Assembly (NCBI GenBank): GCA_051745395.1
Contig: JBNJEA010000096.1
Location: forward strand, 1 to 11,925
Length of the DNA: 11,925 nucleotides
Direction of reading: 5' to 3'
DNA from: JBNJEA01 sp051745395
GTDB taxonomy: Bacteria > Desulfobacterota > Desulfobacteria > Desulfobacterales > Desulfosalsimonadaceae
This document shows positions 1 through 6,617 of this stretch, piece after piece (position 1 is the first letter of the stretch; every line of letters starts with the position of its first letter). A program made the translations under genes and the position numbers. The notes under the pieces are model-generated. The model saw only the letters and a list, made by a program, of their open reading frames with translations. It was not told the DNA's origin and did not search any database.

Positions 1-1
1 C

Positions 2-1051
2 GACGACTGGGAGGAAGCCGGTGAATTTCCGCGGGAAATTTACAGGAAGGCCGCAGACGTGGGTATTCTCGGCATGGGATACCCGGAGGCTTACGGGGGC
101 ACGCCGGGTGATATGTTTTACCGGGTGGCCGTGTCCGAAGAACTCATGCGCTCGGGATCGGGCGGGTTTTGTGCGGGGCTTGGGTCGTTAAATATTGCGC
201 TTCCCCCGATTCTGTCCATGGGAAACGAGGAGCAGAAGCAGCGATTCGTCCCGCCGGTGCTTGCCGGAGACCGGGTCGCGGCGCTTGCCATCACCGAGCC
301 GGGCGGCGGCTCGGACGTGGCAGCCCTCGCCACCACCGCGGAAAAAGACGGTGACTGCTATGTGGTCAACGGCAGCAAGACCTTTATCACCAGCGGCGTC
401 CGGGCCGATCAGCTCACCTGCGCCGTGCGCACCGGCGGCGAAGGCGCCCAGGGCATCAGCCTGCTGGTCATTGAAGCGGACTCGCCCGGATATTCGGTAT
501 CGGACAAGCTCAAAAAAACCGGCTGGTGGGCCTCGGATACCGCTGAAATTTATTTCGACAACTGCCGTGTGCCGGCCGAAAACCTGCTGGGGGAAGAAAA
601 CAACGGGTTTTACGGTATTATGGCCAATTTCCAGTACGAGCGGCTGGCGCTGGCGATCATGGCCAACATGACGGCCAAAATGGCCTTAGAGGAAGCCACC
701 GCCTACGCCAAGCAGCGCCAGGCCTTCGGCAAGTCGCTTTCCGGTTTCCAGGTCACCCGGCATAAGTTAGTCGACATGGCCACCTTAGTCGATGTCAGCA
801 CGGAATACACCTACCGGGTGGCCGCCAAAATCGGTGCCGGGGTCGATCAGTTCAAGGAAGTGGCCATGGCCAAGAACTTCGCCTGCCAGGCAAGCGACCA
901 GGTGACCTATGACGCGGTCCAGATCTTCGGCGGCTACGGCTACATGCGCGGCCATCTTGTGGAACGGCTGTACCGGGACAACCGGATTTTATCCATCGGC
1001 GGCGGGACGACGGAGATTATGAAAGAAATTGTTTCGCGGATGATTTTGTAG
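2..1051 (+). CDS. Acyl-CoA dehydrogenase (5' end outside window)
   Basis: FAD-dependent alpha,beta-dehydrogenation of an acyl-CoA, passing electrons to ETF; cytoplasmic. The frame is open from base 2, before the GTG at 59, and the residues there (DDWEEAGEFPREIYRKAADVG) fit the family's N-terminal helices, so the gene starts left of the window. About 350 of the usual ~380 residues are visible. Family signatures are the flavin/substrate segment ITEPGGGSD (about bases 293-320) and the C-terminal FGGYGYMRG...VERLYRDNR. The usual catalytic Glu of the IYEGT motif is replaced (SIGGGTTEI near the end). A Glu in QYERLALA (codon 638-640) instead sits where isovaleryl-CoA and long-chain dehydrogenases carry their catalytic base. 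This suggests a branched or long substrate, but the exact substrate is not determinable. It is separated from the following synthetase by 210 nt of repeats. Confidence 0.93.
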   Translation, partial: DDWEEAGEFPREIYRKAADVGILGMGYPEAYGGTPGDMFYRVAVSEELMRSGSGGFCAGLGSLNIALPPILSMGNEEQKQRFVPPVLAGDRVAALAITEPGGGSDVAALATTAEKDGDCYVVNGSKTFITSGVRADQLTCAVRTGGEGAQGISLLVIEADSPGYSVSDKLKKTGWWASDTAEIYFDNCRVPAENLLGEENNGFYGIMANFQYERLALAIMANMTAKMALEEATAYAKQRQAFGKSLSGFQVTRHKLVDMATLVDVSTEYTYRVAAKIGAGVDQFKEVAMAKNFACQASDQVTYDAVQIFGGYGYMRGHLVERLYRDNRILSIGGGTTEIMKEIVSRMIL

Positions 1052-1065
1052 GTAAAGGAGAAGGG

Positions 1066-1119
1066 ACTAAGGCACTTAGGGACTTAGGGACTTAGGGACT
1101 TAGGGACTGAGGGGCTGAG
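1066..1119. repeat. 8-bp tandem repeat array (ACTTAGGG)
   Basis: Starting 15 bp after the dehydrogenase stop codon there are about seven consecutive 8-bp units: a variant ACTAAGGC, four exact ACTTAGGG copies (1074-1105), ACTGAGGG and a partial GCTGAG. The period is exact. The array is noncoding, with no sign of translation, and an 8-bp period would break any reading frame upon copy change. Function unknown; it may be a slippage-prone simple repeat. Confidence 0.9.
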
Positions 1120-1204
1120 TTTTCCGGTGGTTATTCATTCTGTATGGAAAAGCGGTAACGGTCACAATGTAATGTATAAATATGAAAAACTTTGCTTGTC
1201 TCAA

Positions 1205-1228
1205 CCCTCCCCCGCTTGCGGGGGAGGG
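1205..1228. repeat. GC-rich REP-like hairpin upstream of the acyl-CoA synthetase
   Basis: A perfect 11-bp inverted repeat, CCCTCCCCCGC / GCGGGGGAGGG, is separated by only TT, followed by a G-rich tail. It resembles the short C/G-rich repetitive palindromes scattered between genes in many proteobacteria. It lies 33 nt before the synthetase ATG, close to the ribosome binding site, so a transcript hairpin could affect translation or upstream mRNA stability. No U-tract follows, so it is not a classical terminator. Confidence 0.75.
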
Positions 1229-1261
1229 ATTGGGAGGGGGAATTCACGGGGGAGACAAAAA

Positions 1262-3088
1262 ATGGAGAAAACGATTAATGACGTTTTCAAAAACCGGGTG
1301 ACCACCTACGGGGAGCGCACCGCCATTGAAAAGAAATTGCGCGGCGCGTGGCAGTCGGCTTCCTGGAACATCTATTACGAGCGGGCCCGGGCTGCGGGGA
1401 TGGGCCTGAATGATCTGGGGGTGGAAAAAGGCGATCGGGTCGCGATTTTGTCCGAAAACCGACTGGAATGGCTTTATGCCGATCAGGGGGCCCTCGGTGT
1501 CGGGGCGGTGGTGGTGCCGGTCTATACGACCTTGACTGCCGAAGAGGTGGAATATATTGTGGACCATTCGGGGTCGAAAATCCTGATAGTTGAAAACGCC
1601 ATGCAGATGGAAAAGGCCCTGGAAGTAATCAATGACGTCAAGGGATTGGAAAAGATCGTGGTGTTTGAAGAAGCCGAAGCCGCCGATCATCCGGCCGTTA
1701 TGAGTTTCGAAGCTTTAATGAACCGCGGCCGCGCCCGACATGAGGCCGGCACGAAGCGCTTTGACGCCCTTGCCGCCGCCGTTGCCCCCGAAGATTTGGC
1801 CACCATCGTCTATACCTCCGGTACCACCGGCAAGCCCAAGGGGGCCATGATCACCCACAACAACATCATGGCCGTGATCCGGTCCCTGGATAAAATCGAG
1901 CCCAAGTTCGCCTATGACAGTGACCAGACCGTGCCGTTTCTGCCCTTAAGCCACGTGTTTGAGCGGGTGGCCGGCCATTTTTACGGCATGTACGTCGGCC
2001 TGACCGCTTCTTATGCCGAAAGTTTGGACACCTTCGCCGATGACGTCAAGGAAAGGCGGCCCACGGTGGTTTTGGCCGTGCCCCGGGTCTGTGAAAAGGT
2101 GTATCAGAAAATTTTAACCCAGGTCGAAGAACAGCCGGCCTGGAAGCAGAAGATGTTTCACTGGGGCTACAATATCGGCGTTGAGATCAGCGCGCTGCGG
2201 GAGCAGAAAAAGTCGATCCCCCCGCTGCTGTCTTTGAAATACAAAATCGCCTACAAGTTGATTTTCAAAAAGCTCGCCGATGCCTTAGGCGGCCGGGTGC
2301 GATGGATGACGGCCTCCGGGGCCCCCACTTCCCGCGATATCGTCCTGTTTTTCAACGCCTCGGGTATTACGGTCATCGAGGGCTACGGCATGACCGAATG
2401 CTGTGCCCCGGCCACCATGAGCCGACTGGACGACTACCAGATCGGCACCGTGGGCAAGCCGCTGCCCGACGTCGAGGTCGAAATCGCCGACGACGGCGAG
2501 ATCCTGATCGGCGGTGAAAATGTGTTTGCCGGTTACTGGCAGATGCCGGAGGCGACAAGCGATTCGTTTACCGAAGACGGGTTTTTCATGAGCGGCGACA
2601 TCGGCCGGTTCAACAAGGACGGCTTTTTAGAGATCACGGACCGCAAAAAGGACTTAATCATTACCTCGGGCGGCAAAAACATCGCGCCGCAGAAAATCGA
2701 GGGGGTTTTCAAGTTCGATCCGCTGTTTGAGCATTTTGTGGTGATCGGCGACCGGCGCAAGTACCTCTCCGCCCTGGTCAACATCAGCCTGGCAGAGGCC
2801 GGGCGAGTGGCCCAGCAGCATAACATCGCCTATGAAGAGCCGAAGGAACTGCTGGATAACCCCGATTTTCTCAAAATCATCGATGACCGGGTGGCCAAGA
2901 AGAACGCCCAGCTCGCCCGCTATGAAACCATCAAGCAGTACCGGATCGTCAAGGAGCCGTTTTCCCAGGAAGGCGGCGAGCTAACGGCTGCGATGAAAAT
3001 GAAGCGCCACGTCATCGGCAGCAAGTACGAGGATCTGATCGAGGACATGTACGAAGACAACCGGGAGTGGCGCAAAACCGCCGGGTAA
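1262..3088 (+). CDS. Long-chain-type acyl-CoA synthetase (AMP-forming)
   Basis: Activates a carboxylic acid to its CoA thioester with ATP, via an acyl-adenylate. The protein is 608 aa, a normal length for the FadD15-like branch. Motifs in order: P-loop YTSGTTGKPKG at 184-194; EGYGMTE at 373-379; SGD at 444-446; DRKKD at 460-464, followed by ITSGGKNI; and LTAAMKMKR with the likely catalytic Lys579. ATG 1262 is preferred over an in-frame start at 1127. It has a GGGGGAG Shine-Dalgarno 7-8 nt upstream and begins with the family-typical MEKTINDVF, whereas the earlier extension runs through the GC hairpin. It is the probable entry step for the acid processed by the dehydrogenase upstream and the operon downstream. 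Substrate chain length or ring content cannot be read from the sequence. Confidence 0.95.
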   Translation: MEKTINDVFKNRVTTYGERTAIEKKLRGAWQSASWNIYYERARAAGMGLNDLGVEKGDRVAILSENRLEWLYADQGALGVGAVVVPVYTTLTAEEVEYIVDHSGSKILIVENAMQMEKALEVINDVKGLEKIVVFEEAEAADHPAVMSFEALMNRGRARHEAGTKRFDALAAAVAPEDLATIVYTSGTTGKPKGAMITHNNIMAVIRSLDKIEPKFAYDSDQTVPFLPLSHVFERVAGHFYGMYVGLTASYAESLDTFADDVKERRPTVVLAVPRVCEKVYQKILTQVEEQPAWKQKMFHWGYNIGVEISALREQKKSIPPLLSLKYKIAYKLIFKKLADALGGRVRWMTASGAPTSRDIVLFFNASGITVIEGYGMTECCAPATMSRLDDYQIGTVGKPLPDVEVEIADDGEILIGGENVFAGYWQMPEATSDSFTEDGFFMSGDIGRFNKDGFLEITDRKKDLIITSGGKNIAPQKIEGVFKFDPLFEHFVVIGDRRKYLSALVNISLAEAGRVAQQHNIAYEEPKELLDNPDFLKIIDDRVAKKNAQLARYETIKQYRIVKEPFSQEGGELTAAMKMKRHVIGSKYEDLIEDMYEDNREWRKTAG

Positions 3089-3170
3089 GCTGAAGTTTTT
3101 TTTAACGGCTTTCGGGAAAATGTTTTTATGCAGGAGGGTTGACATGGAAATGGGCCCCTCCCGCTCACTG

Positions 3171-3433
3171 ATATTTATTTTGATGCTTCTGGCATGCTTA
3201 TGAAAAACTTCGCCTAAGACCGCCATGCGGCGTTGCGCGGCAATTCGCCAATGCTCACATATAGCTGAAATATGCTGCGCTTGTCGAATCGCCGCGCGCC
3301 TTGCCTGCCGGCCTTATTCTCGTTTCTCATAAGCATGCCTCGATTCGCTCCGCCGCATCGCCGAAACTCGCTGACGCTCAAACAGTCGGCGATGCTTGGC
3401 TCCGCTTCATCTAAGAAGCATTTCAAAATAGAT
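3171..3433. repeat. Mosaic element of nested inverted repeats (~263 bp)
   Basis: Several dyads are nested or adjacent. The outer arms are 3171-3190 and 3414-3433 (near-complementary, sharing AGAAGCAT and CAAAATA). The middle arms 3191-3208 and 3322-3339 match at 17 of 18 positions (GTTTYTCATAAGCATGCC). The inner arms 3235-3247 and 3285-3297 match at 12 of 13. A further perfect 10-bp pair is at 3355-3364 and 3386-3395 (GCATCGCCGA / TCGGCGATGC). Open frames through this stretch are by-products of the palindromes. It looks like a noncoding multicopy repeat or a MITE-like element. No transposase or target-site duplication was identified. Confidence 0.7.
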
Positions 3434-3867
3434 TTCAATGTTCGCTGGAGGAACCCATATCCATGTCTTCTTGGCTTTTTGGTTGCATCCTGGAAAGGCC
3501 CCCGCCTGGAAATGACAGATTTTCTGGTGTGGAGGTTTATTGAATATTTAAAATTCTGGTTTTTCCGTGGGGAACCGGGTTAAGGATATTGTGTGTTAAA
3601 AGACTTTATGAGGCCCCAGTGTATCAAGCAAATCTAATTTGTTTCGAGCGTCATACCTGCGAAGGCAGGTATCCAGCATTATATTGTTCCCAAATTGAGA
3701 TGGCTTAGAATTCCACTATTCTGGCACCCACAGGATGGAATTGGCTGAAATAATGATCATGGCATATAGGGCCTATCGGTTTCATACAAAGGGTTCGCGA
3801 AGATCAGAAAATTTTATGAATCGGCAGAACCGTTTTTCACTGCGCCATGGGATTGCACAGAGTTGCC
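3434..3867. other. Non-coding spacer without a convincing gene
   Basis: Apart from the REP-like hairpin at 3650-3676, I find no ORF with a plausible ribosome binding site, no RNA gene and no clear terminator here. A 23-codon ATG frame at 3512-3583 is rich in Trp and Phe but has no Shine-Dalgarno sequence and continues a frame running out of the repeat element, so it is not called. Confidence 0.6.
3650..3676. repeat. REP-like hairpin (GTCATACCTGC...CCAG type)
   Basis: A perfect 8-bp stem ATACCTGC / GCAGGTAT with a GAAG loop is framed by GTC and CCAG. This matches the layout of the widespread short proteobacterial intergenic repeat GTCATTCCCGCGAAAGCGGG... with a changed stem. No function can be assigned here. 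Confidence 0.65.
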
Positions 3868-4060
3868 CTGACGGGTCCGGGGAAAAGGGGTTTGTGAGTG
3901 AGATTGCGCCGTTTGCCGATAAGGCGCGACATTTGAGCCGCGTTAAGAATTTCTCACTGTCTGAGGGCGTGAGCCCGAGTTTGAGAAATTTAGCGGATCA
4001 AATGGCGCGCCCGGCAAAAGGCGCACGAACGAACAAACTTCTTTTCCCCGGACCCGTCAG
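3868..4060. repeat. 193-bp long imperfect palindrome
   Basis: The outer arms 3868-3895 and 4033-4060 are reverse complements at 26 of 28 positions, sharing CCGGACCCGTCAG. Inner arms (about 3902-3956 and 3979-4027) continue the pairing with small gaps: GCGCC...TTTGCC, GCGCGNCATTTGA and AATTTCTCA recur in inverted form. The apex carries GGGC-GTGA-GCCC (3965-3976). The whole could fold into one long hairpin as DNA cruciform or RNA. A 125-codon frame (3735-4112) crosses it, but its sequence is explained by the palindrome. Likely a MITE-like or structured multicopy repeat. Confidence 0.8.
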
Positions 4061-4091
4061 CAGAAAAATCCTGGTTTCGCTTTTTCGACAT

Positions 4092-4167
4092 GGAAAAACA
4101 TTCGCGTTTTGAAAGAACATTCGTGTTTTGAAAGAACATTCGCGTTTTGAAAGAACATTCGCGTTTT
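4092..4167. repeat. Four 19-bp tandem repeats upstream of the thiolase operon
   Basis: Four contiguous 19-bp units with consensus GAAAGAACATTCGCGTTTT lie at 4092-4110, 4111-4129, 4130-4148 and 4149-4167. Units 3 and 4 are identical, unit 2 has one change (CGTG) and unit 1 has two. The array ends 72 nt before the first operon ATG. Its position and near two-helical-turn spacing are compatible with an iterated operator, but it may also be a simple noncoding repeat. Confidence 0.9.
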
Positions 4168-4173
4168 GCGATG

Positions 4174-4204
4174 TTGGCATAATCGATTTTCGGCGCTTTA
4201 TTAT
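4174..4204 (+). promoter_or_regulatory. Weak candidate sigma-70 promoter for the thiolase operon
   Basis: TTGGCA (4174-4179) is one mismatch from the -35 consensus. It is followed, after a long 19-bp spacer, by TATTAT (4199-4204), about 35 nt before the ATG at 4240. Spacing and -10 match are suboptimal, so this is only a candidate. Its position directly after the 19-bp repeat array is the main reason to list it. Confidence 0.25.
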
Positions 4205-4239
4205 AAGCCATTAATCAACAAAGAAAAAGAGGGCAGTCT

Positions 4240-5385
4240 ATGAACCAACGAGTTGCCGTCTGCGCCGTGGCGCAGATCAAAAACGAACCCGACATCTGGT
4301 ACCAGCGGTTCCAGGGGATGCTGCTCGACTGCTTTGAGTCGATTGTCGGGCAGACCGGCGTGACATTTGACATGGAAAAGGGCATCCGAAACGTGGTGAC
4401 CTGCTCCGACGACGTCTTTGATGCCCGGACCATCTCGGACAACGGCATGACCGATGTCGTGGGCGCCCATTATCGCGGCGAGGAAAAAATGGCCCAGAAC
4501 GGCATCAACGGGCTGGGCTATGCCATGGCCTCGATCCTGTCCGGCCATGACGATTTGATCCTGCTGATGGGCCACTGCAAGGAGTCCCAGCCGGAAAGCC
4601 GCCGGATGTGCACCAACCTGGCATTTGACCCGTTTTACTGCCGGCCCCTGGGCCTGGACTACATGAGCGCCTGCGGGCTGCAGGCCCGGGCCTACATGAA
4701 TAAGGCCGGCGTCACCGACGACCATCTGGCACGGATCGTGGCCCGCTCCCGGAAAAACGCCGCACACAATCCGTTCGCCCGGGAAAACCCCGTCGTTACC
4801 GAAGAAGACGTGCTGCATTCGCCAATGCTGTGCGACCCGATCCGTGAGTTGCACCAGTACCCGGTCACGGACTGGGCCGTGGGCATGCTGTTGTGCTGCG
4901 AGGAGCGGGCGCATGAATTTACCGACAATCCGGTCTGGCTGACCGGCTTCGGCAACAGCATGGACAGCTATTTTTTAGGCGACCGGGATCTTTCCCAAAA
5001 CCGGGCGCTGACCCAGGCGGCAAAGCGCGCTTACGGCATGGCGGGCATCGATGATCCGAAAAAGGTTTTTGACCTGGTGGAATTAAACGATGCCTACGCC
5101 TATCAGACGCCCATGTGGGCCGAAGGCGCCGGATTGATCAACGGGGGCGAAGGCGGAAAGTGGATCGATGAAGACGGCATGGATGCCGCCAATGTCAATT
5201 TGTCCGGCGGGATGTTAAACGGCAACCCGCTTATGCTGGGCGGTCTGGCCCGCGCTTTGGAGGCGGTGATCCAGCTCAAAGGAGAGGCGGGCGAACGGCA
5301 GGTCGACGGGGCCCGCCGCGCAATGGCCCACGGCAATACCGGCCCGGCCGGCCAGCACCATGCCGTGGTCATCCTGGAACGATAA
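4240..5385 (+). CDS. Thiolase-fold protein (SCP2-thiolase/lipid-transfer type) lacking key catalytic residues
   Basis: 381 aa, about the usual length for SCP2-type thiolases. A GAGGG Shine-Dalgarno lies before the ATG. The C-terminal half is clearly thiolase: DLVELNDAYAY around 279-288, NLSGGMLNGNP around 321-330, ALEAVIQLKGEAGERQV, then GARRAMAHGNTGPAG. The nucleophile region (about 80-100: EEKMAQNGINGLGYAMAS) has no Cys. The His of the HDAF-type motif is Asn283 and the His of GHP is Asn329. Only the C-terminal His364 is kept. Claisen thiolysis is therefore unlikely; a retro-aldolase or a structural subunit is more plausible. As first gene of a five-gene operon with another degenerate thiolase and two DUF35 proteins, it probably works in a hetero-oligomer. 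Fold assignment is firm; the reaction is inference. Confidence 0.88.
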   Translation: MNQRVAVCAVAQIKNEPDIWYQRFQGMLLDCFESIVGQTGVTFDMEKGIRNVVTCSDDVFDARTISDNGMTDVVGAHYRGEEKMAQNGINGLGYAMASILSGHDDLILLMGHCKESQPESRRMCTNLAFDPFYCRPLGLDYMSACGLQARAYMNKAGVTDDHLARIVARSRKNAAHNPFARENPVVTEEDVLHSPMLCDPIRELHQYPVTDWAVGMLLCCEERAHEFTDNPVWLTGFGNSMDSYFLGDRDLSQNRALTQAAKRAYGMAGIDDPKKVFDLVELNDAYAYQTPMWAEGAGLINGGEGGKWIDEDGMDAANVNLSGGMLNGNPLMLGGLARALEAVIQLKGEAGERQVDGARRAMAHGNTGPAGQHHAVVILER

Positions 5386-5412
5386 TCCGTGTAATCATTG
5401 GGGGGATACACC

Positions 5413-6606
5413 ATGGGATATAAAAAGAAAAACCGACACGTCGGCATCGTGGGCATTGGGGAGACCAAGTTTTCCAGCCACCGCGAAGACGTCAACCAGC
5501 CGGAGATGATCCACGAGGCCGTGCGCCAGGCCTTGGACGATGCCGGCCTGACCGGCGACGACATTGATTGTGTGGTCCACGGCAATATGGAACTGTTTGA
5601 AATGGTCCACCAGCCGGACATGTGGCACACACTGGGCAGCGGGGCCTACGGTAAATCCGCTTTTCGGATTACCACCGGCGGCACCACCGGCGGCACGCTG
5701 GTCTGCGCCGCCGACAACCTGGTGGCTTCCGGCATGTATGACGTGGTCATGGCCGTCGGGTTTGAAAAATTGCAGGAAGGCCACACCACCGGCGGCATCA
5801 CCAACATGGCCGACCCGTTGTGGGCCCGCAAGCTCCAGTCCGGGGCCTTAACCGACCAGGCAGCGGTGAAGGTGATCTCCGAATTCGGCGAAGAGCGCGC
5901 CCGGCGGGCGGCCATGAGCTACCGGATCATCATGGACAAACACGCCTGCCGCAACCCGAACTCGCATCGCGCCTTCGGCCTGGAATGGGACCAGATGGAG
6001 GACTTGATGTACAACTCCCCGCCGTTGATCGGCAACCTGCGCTTGATTCACATGTGCTCCCAGTCCGACGGCGCCTGCGCCATCATCTTTGCCTCCGAAA
6101 AAAAGGCCAAGCAGATCGCCGACACCCCTGTCTGGATGCGCGACCACATCACGGTCCACCGGGAAGAGACCTTAAATCTGTGCAACAACTACTATCCCAC
6201 CGACACCACCCACCGGTTTGCAGCAGAACAGATTTACGGCCGAAACGGCATCGACAACCCGCTGGACTACTTCGATGTTTTCGAGATGTATGATCCTTCG
6301 GCCTGGTGGGGGCTGGACTGGCTGCGCGAATTTTTCCTGCTCGACGGCGATGAACATCTCAAGATGGTGGAAGATCAGGAGATCATGATTGACGGCAAAA
6401 TGCCGATCAACCCGTCGGGCGGCGTTATTGCCGCCAACCCGATCGGGGCGACCGCCATTGTCCGGGTGGCCGAAGCCGCCAAACAGATCCGCGGCGATGC
6501 CGGCGGCCACCAGATCGGCCGGCCGGTCAACCATGCCCTGGCATCGGCGTTTGGCGGCACCATGTGGACCGTGCTGATGATGCTTGAAAAAGAACTCAAC
6601 TGGTAG
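5413..6606 (+). CDS. Second thiolase-fold protein, also without classical catalytic residues
   Basis: 397 aa from ATG 5413, which has a GGGGGG-type ribosome binding site; a TTG 15 nt earlier is in frame but overlaps that site. N-terminal HVGIVGIGETKFSS and VRQALDDAGLTGDDID are typical of archaeal/SCP2 thiolases. The nucleophile segment reads TTGGTTGG (87-94) with no Cys; the nearest is C98 in TLVCAAD, shifted. Tyr293 (FEMYD) replaces the HDAF His, Asn342 (ANPIGATA) replaces the GHP His, and SAFGG near 378-382 replaces the C-terminal His. It follows the first thiolase by 27 nt and precedes the SCP2-DUF35 gene by 11 nt. A Tyr in the YD motif also occurs among lipid-transfer-protein-type thiolases that pair with DUF35 proteins. 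A non-thiolytic C-C lyase role or a non-catalytic partner role is inferred. Confidence 0.88.
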   Translation: MGYKKKNRHVGIVGIGETKFSSHREDVNQPEMIHEAVRQALDDAGLTGDDIDCVVHGNMELFEMVHQPDMWHTLGSGAYGKSAFRITTGGTTGGTLVCAADNLVASGMYDVVMAVGFEKLQEGHTTGGITNMADPLWARKLQSGALTDQAAVKVISEFGEERARRAAMSYRIIMDKHACRNPNSHRAFGLEWDQMEDLMYNSPPLIGNLRLIHMCSQSDGACAIIFASEKKAKQIADTPVWMRDHITVHREETLNLCNNYYPTDTTHRFAAEQIYGRNGIDNPLDYFDVFEMYDPSAWWGLDWLREFFLLDGDEHLKMVEDQEIMIDGKMPINPSGGVIAANPIGATAIVRVAEAAKQIRGDAGGHQIGRPVNHALASAFGGTMWTVLMMLEKELNW

Positions 6607-6617
6607 GGGGAGAGACC

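Noticed and set aside
1127..1261. Upstream in-frame start extending the acyl-CoA synthetase by 45 residues
   Set aside because: The extension translates the GC hairpin and spacer, has no family similarity, and the ATG at 1262 has a good ribosome binding site.
3272..3583. 103-codon open frame, including a Trp/Phe-rich 23-residue tail from an ATG at 3512
   Set aside because: It begins inside the nested inverted-repeat element, neither start has a Shine-Dalgarno sequence, and the composition looks incidental.
3735..4112. 125-codon open frame on the + strand
   Set aside because: Most of it lies in the 193-bp palindrome and it runs into the 19-bp tandem repeats; there is no ribosome binding site and no recognisable domain.
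4174..4192. Possible sigma-54 promoter (TTGGCA followed by TTTTCG) before the thiolase operon
   Set aside because: The -12 GC dinucleotide is missing at the required distance from the -24 GG, so it does not fit the sigma-54 pattern.
3990..4211. Minus-strand frames with repeated peptide FKTRMFFQN/KREC
   Set aside because: The repetition is only the translation of the 19-bp DNA tandem repeats.
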